Under the pieces are notes generated by a model. That model worked only from the letters and a program-made list of their open reading frames with translations. It ran no database searches and was not told the origin of the DNA. Below are positions 35,004-47,891 of a stretch of 64,000 nucleotides of DNA, piece by piece. The position numbers and the translations under genes are program-made. Origin of the DNA: Cucumis sativus. Taxonomy: Eukaryota; Streptophyta; Magnoliopsida; Cucurbitales; Cucurbitaceae. Numbering within the stretch: position 1 is the stretch's first letter; every line of letters begins with the position of its first letter. Location of the stretch: assembly GCF_000004075.3 (NCBI RefSeq), contig NC_026657.2, positions 29,792,408 to 29,856,407 on the forward strand. The letters run 5' to 3'.

Positions 35004-37982
35004 ATGTGGCAGGTTCTTCTGGCGGCGGCGGTGGCAGGATCCACCGGACTGGTCGCGAAGCACATTCTAGGCGCCGGTGTAAACCCTGATGGGACTGCAC
35101 TCGTAGAAGAATCGAAGAAATGTGATGAGAGTTGCGAAGATCGAGAGAAACCTGATGGCATTGTGAAGTTGAAGGGTCCGATCGAAACGGAATTTGGGTC
35201 CCCGGTGGTCTCTAATGAACTGAACGAGTTTGGACGTGAGGGGATTTTTAGGTTTTCGAGTTCGGGTTCACGTGGAGCGACGAGCTCTCGACATCGATCG
35301 AAGAAGTTGCGGAAAAAAACAAGGATTCGGTACCGTGGAGGGGTAAAAGAAGCTAGGGGGGGAAATGGAGAAATGGAGAATTGTACTGCTGGTAGAGATT
35401 TGGCGATGGAGCCGAAAAAGAGTTCGGGAAGGTTCTCTGTTTGTTTGAAGAAGAGGAGAACTAGTAAGAACTCAGGTGCTGCCAAGACTGAATCATGCTC
35501 TTCCAAAGGTAAGATGACGATGATCATTTAAATATAAATCATCTGATTTCTGTTGGTTTGTTGGGAAGAACAGTGCGGATAGAACAATTTCAGTTTTCAA
35601 CTGCCAATGATCCTCCCCCCCACCCCCGATTCTCCTTTCGAGCGATCTTTTATTATAGAAATGTAGAAATAGTTTTTCAGTTAGCTTATTGTCTTACACC
35701 TCGAGTTTGAATGTTCCTGGTCTTTAATATAACTTTGTTTTAAAAGAACTTTTTGTTTGTTGTTTGTAGGATAATTCGGTGAGAAAAAAAAAAAAGAGAG
35801 ACATATTTTTTTGCATAATTCTTTAATGGATACGTTGGAGGTCTTTGTTGCATGGTGTGGGTTGGGGGTATGAGCAATACATTAGATGAAAAATTGATAA
35901 AAGTTATGCAACCTTTCTTGTATTATTAAGGCGTGGCCCATTGTTAGCTTTATGTTGATGACCAACACTAATCTTTGAAAGCTTCGCCAACCCCGCTATT
36001 TTTCAGGAGCCTTAGTCAACCAAGAATTTTAGGAAGGGAGCTTTCAGTCTTTGTTTACTTTAGTATTCTTTTCTTTCTTTTCCAGATTCTCAAGCATTTT
36101 GGGCACATTGAGGTTTTAACTTCATTATCCTGTAGAAATGTTTGGGAATAGCATCACTGTTCCTCATTTTGTATGAGTTCGTGATTTAGTGCCTGTCTGT
36201 TGGTTCTTAAGTCTGAAATAGTTACCAAATAATATGCATGGTAAACATGAACTGTGATCATTCACCACAGTACGTATATAATTAGCACGTCAGCTGTTTC
36301 CAGTTTGTTAATTTATCTAGATTTCCTCCTTAATTCTTGTTGCTTTTGTGAACCAATCAATCATGTATGGCTTTTATTTGCTTTTCACTTTTCAGATGAC
36401 TCTTTATTTCATTGGGGTATTGGTGTTGGAATCATGTACATGATGTCAGCGGGAAAAGCAGAAATAAATAAGTTGAATGTAACTGTGGACGAGACTGCAA
36501 AAGTTGTTCGGGAATTGAAATCAGAACTTTACAAGAGAAAATATTCACGTCATGTGGAGGCAGGCAAAGGTAGAGAATGCAATACAATTCAACCTGAAAT
36601 TGAAAGGTCGAGCGCAGAGATCCAGCGACTGAGTGAGGCAAGAAATTACACTGTGTCTATGTTTGACGATGGGGAATGTGAAAGCAGTGTTCTTACTGAA
36701 GAACCAGATCCAGAGATACATGATATGGATCAACTGGAAGCAGAGCTCGCGACTGAATTGGAAAAACTCCCATGGTGTTCAGCAGAAGATTCTTGCCAAG
36801 CAGGAGCTTTAACGGGCCTAGAAAAGGTGGCAGTTTTAAGTCTTAATGGAAAGTTTAGAACCTTCAATCAAATCTTGATGAATGGCTGATAGCAGGAAGA
36901 GTTTAAATCATTACTAATTTACGAATCTTATATATCTTATGCTAACCTCATTTAATTGGTATTTTCCCTACCAATTATTGCAGACCAAAGTTTCATCTAA
37001 TGAATTCCATGGGCCAGAGAACTTGATATCTCATACTTACCCCTCGCATGGAGTGGTACCAGCCGAACTGGATCAGAAACTTTGCCATTTGCTTATTGAA
37101 CAGCAGGAGCATCAAATTGGGGAGTTGGAATCTGAACTGAATGTTGCCCAATCAAAGCTAAATGAGAAAGAAGCTGAACTCCAAGCCTTGAAGGATTGCG
37201 TTAGACGCCTCACTGAATTCTCTCTGACAAATGCTTCAGGTAAGATCATCTTAATTAGCAGTTGTATTAGTATTGATTACAATCAGATATCTTTTGCAGC
37301 ATTTGCTCACATCGACTGGTTTGCAAATCATAATCTCTAACGCGCAGTGTTTGATCCCAGATGATGAAACCGATGCCCATACTGAGAAGAACCAGAGCAT
37401 CTCGTGGGAGCAGGGCTTTGAACCAATGAGATCAGTAGTTGTGGGGATGAAAAGGCCTGTTGAATCTGAACCCTGGCATTGTAATGTATGATGATAGAAT
37501 TTCAGAATAGTTGCAATAAATAGCTAGAGAACTGCCAGATCTTAACTTACACTCCCCCCCCCCCCCCCCCCCCCCCCAATTGTATATTTCTCATAAAACT
37601 ACATATGTTGTTGTATATATTGTGTAATATTTTATTTAACAGATGAGATTTAGAGCTGAACTTCACTGAATGATTCTCTATTGTCTTTGTTAGCCCCACC
37701 ATCAAAATGGAATCCAGCAATGTAAGTTGACCTTTTGTCTTCTTGTCTGCTGGATGAAATTACTTGATGGTCCAAACCCATTTTGGAAAGTTCCAACTAT
37801 ACTGAAAGATAATGCCTTAAAAGGCACTATCTATTGGTGGGGTTTGGATTTCGTTGGAAAAAAAAATGGTGATAGTGGTTGTCTGTTTTTTAAGTGTTTT
37901 GCATTCGCTCTATATTGATTTGACTATATTGCCATTGCCATTTCTCTTTGAAGCTGCTGGAGGAGACAATGACATGCTGTGA
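35004..37982 (+). CDS. POLAR-like protein (polar localisation in asymmetric division family)
   Basis: Exons 35004-35508, 36396-36826, 36984-37239 and 37361-37485, then probably 37694-37721 and 37954-37982, give 457 residues. The first exon starts MWQVLLAAAVAGSTGLVAK, the family's hydrophobic N-terminus, followed by a FRFSSSGSR motif and a basic stretch. The second exon begins DDSLFHWGIGVGIMYMM. The third carries MDQLEAELATELEKLP-linked sequence and a coiled coil (about residues 341-391, LDQKLCHLLIEQQEHQIGEL onward) ending CVRRLTEFSL. POLAR marks one side of the stomatal precursor before asymmetric division and scaffolds BIN2-type kinases; relatives have broader roles. If exon 4 is not spliced at 37485 it reads two codons further to a TGA at 37491, giving 440 residues. 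I favour the longer form because both extra exons have strong splice sites and stay in frame. Confidence 0.85.
37554..37577 (+). repeat. C24 homopolymer
   Basis: Twenty-four C residues in a row, just after the POLAR-like coding exon 4 (in its last-but-one intron or 3-prime untranslated region, depending on the model). Confidence 0.95.
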
Positions 37983-40658
37983 TGGACTTTGTTTGACACG
38001 TGACCTTCTTACTCTCTACAAGGAAGAATTTGATCTTCGTGTTTAAAAGGTATGTCGTTTTTGTGCTAAAACTACTTATTGTCAACTTTATTAATTATTC
38101 TAGAAAAATCTTTTTAGGTTATTGATTGTCTTTCTGATTGTAAAGTGTTCTGTCACCTTATAACAGTAAAACTTTATATTGTAGAAGCAAATCTTTGCTC
38201 AGGTTATAATAAGTAACAGTAAAGTAGAATTAGAATCCTGCAACCCTGTTTTGGTTTGTGAAAATTAAGCATATTTTCTGTCCATTTCTTGCTAAGGTTT
38301 CCATCTAAGTTTTTTTTAGTAAAGAAGTTGAGTTCGCCAAATTCTAGAAAAAAAAAAGAATTTTTAGAAACTACCTTCTTGAATTTATTAAACTTTCTTG
38401 TTTTTTGAACTTTGAAAAAAAGTGGATAACAAAACTAGGAAGTTTAGAGATGAAATAAATATTTTTGAATGTTACCTTAGGAATATCTACCCATCACAGC
38501 CACATGGGCTGTGGTTTGCTTATTTTGTTACTAAGTCCTACTCAATGCTTTTCACCCACCATGTGCCTGGGAATATTTGAAACCATGCCATTTCATTAAA
38601 TTTTACCATTAATTAAAACTGGCTCATATAGTTTATTCTGCTACATGTGTCACGTGTATCAACTTTGTCAATATTAACTTTACCAATGGGTATGTATAAT
38701 GTATCAAATTTATAAATCTCATAGCTCTCTTGACCCATTTCTTAGTAACACTGATTTGTAAAATAGGAGAATTGTAGAAGGTTGTTGTCCATTTTTAAGG
38801 GTAAAATATGTTTAGTGAAAAGGTTAAAGAACTTAGAAGTCAAGGAAAGGAAAGGAAAGAAAGAGCAGAAAGGTTAGTGTTAATTGGGTAAAAATGATAT
38901 CCCTTTACAATCTTTTAGTTTTACTCCACAATTGTTGAATTTTCACCCACAAAAGTTACTTATGGGATACCCTAAGTCGTCCACTTTAAGACGGACATTT
39001 AGGTGAAAATTTTCGATTATTAGACAACCACTCGATGTTCATGGGAGTAATAAATTTTATCTTGAAGTTTCACCATTGTTTTGTCAAAAATAAAAGAGAG
39101 ATTTCTTTGAAAATAGTGATTGAATAAAGAGAAATGGTAATTTTTAATTAAATGTAAAGTTTAAAAATAGATTGGGAAGAAAATTTATTATTTCTGTATT
39201 TAAGCAACTTTTTTCTTTGATATTTTCCTGCAAGGGAGAGAGATGGAAAGGTAGGTGGGAGAATGAAATAATTGAAAAGGTATGGAAATATTTAAGAGAG
39301 AGATGATAATTAAAAAGAGGAAAGTGGGATCTATGATGTATCAATATTCAATCATGGGTATGTTCAAATGATTCCTAAGTTGAGTGAAGAAGTGGGAAAC
39401 CCTCAAACTCTTTTTAAGAAGAAAACAAAAAACCTAAAAACAAAAATCAGCCAAAACCCACAATGTCTACTGTTATTTGTTACATCATCAATCAATGCTT
39501 CAACCTAATTTATCAACAACTCATAACTAACTTTCATTCTCTAATTCCCCATTATTCCATCTCTTATTCCTAATTCCTCACCAACTAATTATTTTCACAT
39601 TTCGGAACTTTAAATTAAAGCCAAGAAATGTATTGATCTTCTCCAAATTTTGATTATTTTGGTCTGAGTTTAAACCTTTACCATACTTTTAGTTTCGTTC
39701 AAAACAATATTCCATTCTCAATTATGATATCTAAAGCTTCAAAAATCTACCTTTTTTGTCATATTGAGGATATGGAGTGCAATGAGGTTAGACTATTCCT
39801 ATTCTTCTTGTGTTTTTATACAAAGCCTTAAGAAAATATTCCTTAGTGAAGATGGTAGACATATGCAATAACGCATATTCTTCATCTTTAATTAATTAAT
39901 TTCTCTATTTATCTCTTTGTACACTTTCCATTTTTCTAATTAGAGTGGTGGATTAGATGAAAGGTACAGAATCCTATTGAATTGACAATCTTCAATCAAA
40001 TTTTGATGAACTCTCCCATTCCTAGAATTTGATGTATATCCAAAAATATTTTAGTTCCTTATTTAAGTACTATTAATATAAATGGCTCTTTATAACTGCA
40101 CTTTCGTGATGAATTAGTAGTCAAAACTAAGAATATGAAACTTAATTATTAATGAAGAAAAGTGGAAGACAATAAAAGAAAGAATAAAATATCCAAAGAC
40201 TAAAACGGCTATCTCTGCTTACGTTCACATCCAAGATTCAATCGGCTACTACTCTCTTCCATATAAAAATAAATCAATATTTAATCAAAGACCTACTTCA
40301 CACACACATATATATAAATAAAAACCCTCTTGAAATGACCAAAATAGCCCTTAGATAGACAAAAGCTTCTAGATCTTATAATATAGAAAAATCCCTGCGG
40401 TCGATTCACCATCCGTGCACTCACACACACACACACATATATATTATTCACACACAAAACAAATATTTTCCCCCAAAAAGAAAGGGAAAAGCAAATAATA
40501 ATGAAAAACTCGTAAGTTTCCATAGTGAAATGAAACTCTTCTAATTCTATCAGTGAAGAACTGACTCCGAAGCCGCCCATCTTCACGGCGGCGATTGTAG
40601 AGGAACCGAAGAAAAGCTGTTTTTTGTGAAATTTGGGTTTGTTTTTTTTCTTGTTGAA
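37983..40658. other. Intergenic region
   Basis: 3-prime flank of the POLAR-like gene, about 2 kb of AT-rich DNA with no supported gene, then the promoter and leader of the Arg-rich protein gene, with a CA/TA microsatellite. A small perfect 7-bp hairpin (cacagcc/ggctgtg) lies at 38495-38513. Confidence 0.5.
40422..40444. repeat. (CA)n(TA)n microsatellite
   Basis: Compound dinucleotide repeat of about 23 bases in the leader or promoter of the Arg-rich protein gene; a shorter related tract lies at about 40301-40320. Confidence 0.85.
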
Positions 40659-41708
40659 ATGAAGCCGTCGGCGAAGCCGATATCGAGTCCAGGCCGGACG
40701 GAGAAATTTCCGCCGCCATTGATGAGGTTTTTGAGGAGCAATGTGGGGAGCAAAAGCAGAGGAAGGTCTCGTGCTAGTCCGATGATGTTCATGAGAAGGA
40801 AGAATAACGCCACCGCCATTGAAACCCAAGAGCCTTCATCCCCTAAAGTCACTTGTATTGGCCAAGTCCGAGTTCGTCGCTCCTCCACGCGCCGCCGAAA
40901 GCGTTCTGGTACTCGTACTCGCCGTCGTTGCCGTTGGATCCGAGCTGCTCGGTGTTGCCCCTGTTTTCGAAAGAAATTCAAACCCAATTCTTCTCCAATT
41001 TTTCAGAGATTGGTCTCGTTTTTTCAATGTGGGTTCCGCCGGAAACCCAAAGTTAGAACAAATTCGCCGCCGCGTGAACCCCCCTTTCGTGGCGGAGTTG
41101 AAATATCAAACAAGGAAATCCAAGTTGTCGCCGCTGTTGACGACGACGATGAAGAAGAAGAAGAAGAAGAAACCGCCGAAGCGTTGATTTCTTCAAATTC
41201 TTCCCCCCCGAAAAACGCATTGTTGTTAACGAGATGCAGATCTGCTCCATATCGATCGACATCGTTAGCGAGTAGATTTTGGGGGTCTCCTTTGAAAAAC
41301 GAGGAAAATCAGGAAGAAACAGAAGAAGAAGAAAAAGAAAAAGAACAGAGCACAAAGCCCAACAATGGCGGAAAAACAGTCGAGATTGAGAAACCCACAT
41401 CCCAAAGAGCTTCAGTTTCGGATCAAGATCCAAGTGGAGGCTTAGAATTCGAGGAGAACGAGGAATTTGCGAAGAACATTGACGAACATTCCGTTCCAGA
41501 AAGAATCGTGAAATCAGCTAATATTAAACAAGAAAAAACAGGGGAAGAAGAAGAAGAAGTCCTCGGAAGCTCATCTCGGCCGTTGATTTTGACACGTTGC
41601 AAATCGGAACCGTCGAGAACGGCGGAGAAGATGAATCCAGAAGTAGGATTATTCTGGAAAAAGAGAAGGTTGGGGATTCCTGATTCTTGCTTACCAAACA
41701 ATTCATAA
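40659..41708 (+). CDS. Arg-rich nuclear-type protein ('protamine P1 family' of plants)
   Basis: One exon of 349 codons. The first in-frame ATG is at 40659. The protein has a Pro/Ser-rich N-terminus, an Arg-rich block (about residues 74-100, RRSSTRRRKRSGTRTRRR onward) that runs into a Cys-containing CCPCFRKKF segment, an acidic run (DDDDEEEEEEE near 152-162) and two related motifs, LLLTRCRSAPYRSTS and LILTRCKSEPSRTAE, about 120 residues apart. Arabidopsis At2g37100 is annotated as a protamine P1 family protein on the basis of similar Arg content, and in Arabidopsis it lies beside IRX9. The name reflects composition, not proven chromatin packing. The function is unknown. Base composition of the first half is clearly GC-richer than the flanks. 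Confidence 0.85.
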   Translation: MKPSAKPISSPGRTEKFPPPLMRFLRSNVGSKSRGRSRASPMMFMRRKNNATAIETQEPSSPKVTCIGQVRVRRSSTRRRKRSGTRTRRRCRWIRAARCCPCFRKKFKPNSSPIFQRLVSFFQCGFRRKPKVRTNSPPREPPFRGGVEISNKEIQVVAAVDDDDEEEEEEETAEALISSNSSPPKNALLLTRCRSAPYRSTSLASRFWGSPLKNEENQEETEEEEKEKEQSTKPNNGGKTVEIEKPTSQRASVSDQDPSGGLEFEENEEFAKNIDEHSVPERIVKSANIKQEKTGEEEEEVLGSSSRPLILTRCKSEPSRTAEKMNPEVGLFWKKRRLGIPDSCLPNNS

Positions 41709-41752
41709 CAAATATATTTATTAGCAAAAATACCACTTTTAATTCTTAATTC

Positions 41753-41783
<31 letters not shown>

Positions 41784-44027
41784 TTCTTACTTCAATATTC
41801 ATAAATTTTCTTTTTCTTTTTTCATTTTAAGTTCTGTATAAATTTCTCTATCTCTGAAGCTATGGTAGAGAATCTCCATAGCAAAGAAGAAAAAAGAAGT
41901 TGTGATGAAGAAATTGTGAAAATTTGTTAATCTTATTTGCCCATGAAAATCTAGAGCTTCCATATTTAATGCCCTCTTTCTTCTTTATGTACATGCATTG
42001 CCATGGCACCATTAATATACACTTTTTCAGACACATACAATAACTTTTGGCTTTTTTAGTTTATTTCTTTTAGTTTCAAAAAGTTTTTTTTTTTTGGGGT
42101 GTCAAATTGCAATTTTGGTTTTTAATAAAGTTGGTACAAAACCTAAAGTCTTGAGTTTTTTGAAATGATAAAAACCAAATTTGCAATTTTGGTTTTTCGG
42201 ATTGGAAATTGAATTAAATGTTCGTTTTGGTTTTGGTTATTTTACAAGTTGTTGTTGTTGTGAGGTTGTAACTTCTAGGAGCGATGGAATGGGGAAATTT
42301 AAATAAAGCATCTTTGGATACTCTGACTGAATTTATTAATTTATTTGTATACTTTTGATATTATTAAATTGAGTGGAAAATGAGAGAGAGAGTGTGTGTG
42401 TGTATTCTCTGACTGACCCACCTTCCCTTTTATTACATTTTTCATTTGTTTCCTTCACATGTCTTGTCTCCTTAACACTCTTTCTTTCCTCTTCCTTCTT
42501 CTTCACTCAATGCTTCATTTTTCCTCTTTTCTATTATTATTTCACTTTCTTTTCTCTTTTTATTTTTACACATTTTGATTCAATTTTCTACTTACTAATC
42601 ATTAGTGCTATGTTTTAAGCAATTCGAAGGCAATTGTGTGCCCCCTTTGAATTCTAGTCTTACAATTGAAGTACAAGTATTTGACTGTAAATGTAAACCT
42701 GTCTTCATAAATAAATACATATTCTCCACTAATACAATTGATAAACTGAAAAACATGTAATAAGAACATGTTTGTCAATTCAGACGTAACTATGTTGATA
42801 AGATACTAATTATTGTCTTGAATTGCCTCTGATAGACTACACTAGTTAGTGTTATCTTGTTTCTTCCAACTTAAACAAGACAGAGATTGTAAATATGTAA
42901 CAGAGAAGAGAAGAGAAGAGAATTTAGTTGCTATCAAATTCCAACAAAACAAAATCCAATAAACAGAAATTTAAAGAGTGGTGCTGTTTGTTTGGCAGAA
43001 GTAATATAATAATTAAAAAAAGGAAAAAAAGAAAAAAAAGCAAAATGGGTAGCTTTTGCCCATAACAAAAAGATACTGAGTTGCCTGAGGAGTATAGCAA
43101 TGCAAGCAAGTGAACTAAAAGCCAACAAAACAAAATAAGCAAAAGGCTAAAAGCTGAGTGTTTTATATCAACATTTGCCTGTTTGGACAGAATCCACAAT
43201 TATGTTGATGGTGACTTGAAAACAATGAATCCCATAAAAATACAGAGAGGGGACAAAAGATGACTTACTTCCTTCAGTTAAAGGTAAACCCTTTTCTCAG
43301 CTTCAATGTTCTCTAGTGTTCCACGTGATATTCAAATAAGTATTGCCCCCCATAAAAACATGTCTTTTCCCTAGTTGACTAACATGTTTCTTGTCACAAA
43401 TTTGTGAGTGAGTCTATTCCTGTTCAGAAATGAGTGTCTTTGAAATCTTCCTTAACACAGAATTTCACACACTCAATCATGCCGGATAATTTCTATTACT
43501 CCCGTATGACATCAAACTCTTTTTGTTCACATTATAATTTGGGACCCTAAACTAATGTAGGTGAATCTCAATCTATTTTTAAAGTATGCTCCATGCCATG
43601 CAGTGCAATCTCTCTCCTGATCTCTAAAGTCTAGAATCTAGCTATCCCCACCTTTATTGAAAGATTTAAAGTCCAAAAAAAAAAAAAAAGAAGAGAAGAC
43701 GCTAACAGTAAAAAGGATTGAGTTAAGGCTACTTAAAGATGGAGAAACATAAAACTTTCTGGTGTGTACCCAAGAGAGAACAGGAGGAATAATAAGTAGC
43801 GAAGAGTCAATGGTACCTTGAGAAAAGAGCCCAAGTAATATGAGTTTAAAACTCACAAATCAAGTTCCATTTCTGAAGAGTTCTAAGACAGCAGATAAAA
43901 TAAATAAAACTGTTAAACAACTTTCTAGGCAGTCTATGTAGGAAAAACTTTGAATCAAAGCGTTCTACAGAGAAGGAAACCTCGGGAAGTTAAATTTTTT
44001 TTTTTATCATTTTTCTTTTCTGTTCTT
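41709..44027. other. Intergenic region between convergent genes
   Basis: 3-prime flank of the Arg-rich protein gene, a TTC microsatellite at 41754-41782, a GA/GT tract near 42383-42402, pyrimidine-rich sequence to about 42620 and then AT-rich DNA up to the S1FA stop. I see no gene. Confidence 0.5.
41754..41782 (+). repeat. (TTC)n microsatellite
   Basis: About nine TTC units just downstream of the Arg-rich protein stop codon, probably in its 3-prime untranslated region. Confidence 0.9.
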
Positions 44028-45066
44028 TTACTCTCCAGGTGCAGACACTCCTTGCTTCAGTCTTTCCCTCTTCATCTTCTTTTTGGATACTGGCTTTTTC
44101 TTCTTGGGAGGGAGATTCTTCTGTGCATACAAGTAAAGTGCATAGTTCCCTACTAGGAAAATCAGCAGCAACCCACCAACAAGAAGAAGTACTATTAGTG
44201 CTGGATTGAATCCTTTTGCTTCAATATCATTGATCACATTTCCCTGTTCACTTGTAGAACAAAAAATTAATTAACCATCAACATCAAATTTTGATGTTTC
44301 CAAGTAACAAAATCACCCTCTATCTCATACTTTTCATAAGTAATGACTGATCAATGATCTCGTGAGGGAATTCTTCAATTACTAATGGAGATACATTTTT
44401 CATAATGTTAAGTCACAGTTCAACTATGACTGGATTTTAACACTAGGGCATAAACCAAAATAGCTTCGCTTCTTCGCTATGTATATCAAACATAGATAAA
44501 CCATTTATGATCTCAAATTAGTTCCCTACAAAATCAAAAATCATTTTAAATATCCACCAAACCTTATGATGATTGAGAAATTGCAAAGCACCTTAATCAC
44601 AAGTTTCCAACCCAATAGCTTGAAATTCCCCAATTTCAAACAACAATTCGCCAGCAGGATTCATCTTTCCCTAGATTTTTCCCCCATTGACAAATTCCAT
44701 CTCTAAGACCAAGCTCTCACAACACATACAATGGGTACGCCAAACAACCAGAAGCTGAATTTTTATCCTTTACAATTTCAGCCAACAAAAAAAAACAAAA
44801 TTTCAATCCATACCAGCACTCCCTAACCAAATCACCGCCCAACCAGGTGAAATCAAGCTTTCAGAATAAAGAAAAAAGACGAATCTCCACGTACACTGAT
44901 CGATCCAGACAATCAAATCGAATATACAGGCATTCGAACACGGAATCAGAAATCAAATTAAAAGAGAAAAAAAAAAAAACACGCACAGATCTCGTGAAAT
45001 TGAACGCAAAAAAGCAAGAACCCAAGAGCCGTTCGACAATCATACCTTGCCATTGGCTGAAGCCAT
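44028..45066 (-). CDS. S1FA: S1FA-type small protein
   Basis: Two exons, 45046-45066 (seven codons, MASANGK) and 44028-44243 (71 codons plus stop), give 78 residues across an 802-base intron. The sequence [21 protein letters not shown], the segment [18 protein letters not shown] and the tail [21 protein letters not shown] are diagnostic for S1FA. The spinach founder was reported to bind the S1F site of the plastid ribosomal protein S1 promoter. However, residues 22-46 form a clear membrane-spanning stretch followed by a Lys/Arg-rich cytosolic-type tail, which fits a membrane protein as well as a DNA binder. Arabidopsis has three copies (At2g37120, At3g09735, At3g53370). TGGGCC elements lie upstream. 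Confidence 0.94.
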
Positions 45067-45245
45067 GCTATGACTCAGAGCCGGGTAGATCGACCGGCAA
45101 GAAGATCCAGAATACCGGCAATTGTAGGGATGAGATCGATGGCAAAGGGTTGACGATAATGAAAATGTCAGAGAGATCTAAGAACAAAAGATGAAGATTC
45201 ATATAAATCGGCGATTTTGGTCCAACCGAGTTCCTGCGCTTTCTA

Positions 45246-45275
45246 TGGGCCGCTTAATTGATCGTAATGGGCTCG
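45246..45275. promoter_or_regulatory. TGGGCC/TGGGCT elements upstream of S1FA
   Basis: Two site II-like cores about 180-205 bases before the S1FA start codon, in the likely proximal promoter. Confidence 0.4.
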
Positions 45276-47891
45276 TCTACGCTCCTTTGTATTTTTATTG
45301 TTATTTGTTTTTTTAGATTTTTCATATTTTAAAATCAGTTTTAATCTCCTATTTTAGGTTATGGATTAGTCAACCAATCAGATTATTATTATTTATTAGT
45401 CTTTGAATTTCCATATTTTTATTTCAATCCTTACTCTTTTATTAGAAACTAAAAATTATTTTAAATTTCTCAATTTTGAATTTTAGGTTTGCTCCCTCGA
45501 AAAAAAACATTTTTAAATTTTTAGTTGAAATCTAAAAACAAATAAAAATTATATTAATAAAAATTTTGTTTTAAATAATTAATTTTTGTACATATTTATA
45601 AATATAATAATCTACTCATCATGAATCAACATAAATTACTATGTTTATATATTATGATATAGTTATTTGCTGAAAATAAACATTAATATTCTGATTTATT
45701 TTGAACATTCCAACATACTTTGTTATTAAAACTAGATAACTATTTTGTATTTATTTAGTTGTTTGTTTTTAGTTTTTGAAAATTAAGTCTATGAACTCTC
45801 CATCCACATCCAAATTTATTTATCTATTATCTATCTTTAAAATAAAATAAAAATTTGAAAACTAGATAAAGGTACATTTTAATTATTTGGTTTTGATGTT
45901 AGAATATTGATAAGAAAAGGCACGTCGTGGTAAAAAAACGGAGAATAGATAAGCTTAATTTTAAAAAACAAAAAGCTAATTGGTTTTAAAAAGTCGCTTT
46001 TAAAAAACTTGTGTGTTGATTTTGAAGGTAGGATAAACGTTAACTCTACTTTAAATTCTAAAGATAGAAAAAAATGAAATAGTCGTGGAGCTATGCTAAA
46101 GTTAAAAAATGAAATAGTCACAAATATAACAAAATCTATTCTACAAATAAATTTTGTTATAATTAAAATTATATTTAAATGTTATTATCCATTTAATTAT
46201 TAATTCCCAAATTGCAACCATAAACAACTTCTTAGAGCGTAAGGTAGAGTGGGTTTGCGATACTTCGCATAAGGCCCAAGTTTGACAAATTGGGCTTGAG
46301 AGAAAGCCCAATGATATCTAGGCCCATTCTTCCGGTACAAAACCTAACCGACTAAAAAGGAATAATGATTAATTAATTAACATGGAAATAAAAGAAAAGT
46401 TGGCTGCTTAAAGAAAAGGTGTATAGATTTTACTTTTAGGCATAGGCTTACTATATTTTGATTTTGTCTTGATTTAAATGGCATTCGAAAAGTTCAAAAC
46501 AACCTACCAAATTCCTTTTACCCACAGATTGACTTCACATCATAACATATAAATCCAAAGTTCCCCAAACGAACCCAAATTATTATTTATTTAGATGATG
46601 AGTAATTTACTTTTTTTTTTTTTTTTTTTTTAAAAAGGGTAAATAATTGGAAATAATCCCTTTAATGGAGACATTATTCCCACTTAAGCAAGCAAAAACA
46701 AGTTGTGGAATCCTTCAATCACGTAATGCCACGTTGCCCATATCCTATATCAAATCCTCAACCCCCTCCTCCACCAAGCATTTAATAAAATCTCTTCCCG
46801 ATTGTATTACATGCATAATCAACCTATTAATTATTCGTTTGGATTGAAAGCTTTTTAAGCAAAAGACAAACATTAAATATTCCACTACCCACTTTAGTCA
46901 AATTAAAAATATATTCAAGAGAGACCCATCTTACCAAACTTTAAGATTACGATAAAGAAAACGAGGCTTAAACCTACAGATCCAAAAACAACAGTCTACA
47001 CAACACGGGTGATATCAACTATACCTTTTACCATCTGCACAAATTTCTTTGGAGAAAAATTTACAAGTAAATTAGCTCATTTTATGCGATAAGAGATTGC
47101 AACATAATGATTATGGAAACACCTCTAGTTGTAGCCCATAGACTTTCAATGACAGGTTAGTTTTACCATTAAATACCTTATTAAAAGATGAGAACAACAC
47201 CATTATCAAACCTAATTAACTTAGCAGCCATTTCCATGAATTATTTGATTCATGTTGAATGCATTTATTATTATTATTTTCTGTCGACAAAAAAGTCATC
47301 CCTTTTCCAATCAATAATTCATCAAATTTTATACATATATAAAGTCCTTTTAGTACGATATCAAAAGAAAAGAAAAGGTTAAAGATGTGAAATAAATAAA
47401 CAAAAAACATGGAGAACATTGGAGTCACTTTCAATTATAAAGAAAAATAAACGAAACATGAACAAACTAAACTAAATAATTGAAAGAAAAAAAAAAAGAT
47501 CAATTACGTACATATGAATATAAATAATTTAGAAATGAAGTTACATAATTAATCACTTAAATTGATTGAGAAGGACTAATGAAAAGAATATCCACTTAGT
47601 TACAACAGCATTTCCCCTTATAAATATAAAAATAATAAATAACCTAAAAAGCTACAAGTATATATTATATATTTTCAAAAGGGGGTTAGGTTAATTTTGA
47701 AAGCAACAGTGCACCCACAAAACAAACCCTAAAGAGGAAAAATAAATAAATAAATAGAAGAAGGGGGAGGGTTATTGTGTCAATACATTAATTTTTTAAA
47801 AATAATAATATTGGATAAGATTGAAAAATACAATAGTTTAATTTTTTTTTTTTAATGTGAAAATATATGTACCGTATGAGTGGATAATGAT
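45276..47891. other. AT-rich intergenic region
   Basis: No supported gene. Near 46220-46340 there is a cluster of GGCCCA, TGGGCT and AGCCCA cores without an adjacent start, and near 46645-46847 an open stretch of about 66 codons with no recognisable content. The right end is the 3-prime flank of the receptor kinase. Confidence 0.5.

Noticed and set aside
38495-38513. Perfect 7-bp hairpin with a 5-base loop
   Set aside because: It is short, with no U-rich or gene context; expected by chance at this scale.
40293-41433. Several long minus-strand frames opposite the Arg-rich protein gene
   Set aside because: They mirror the biased codons of the sense gene (Arg/Ser/Glu), and the sense frame carries the conserved repeated TRC(R/K)S motifs.
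46647-46847. 66-codon plus-strand frame after a poly-T tract
   Set aside because: Codon use and composition are those of AT-rich spacer and no family is recognised.
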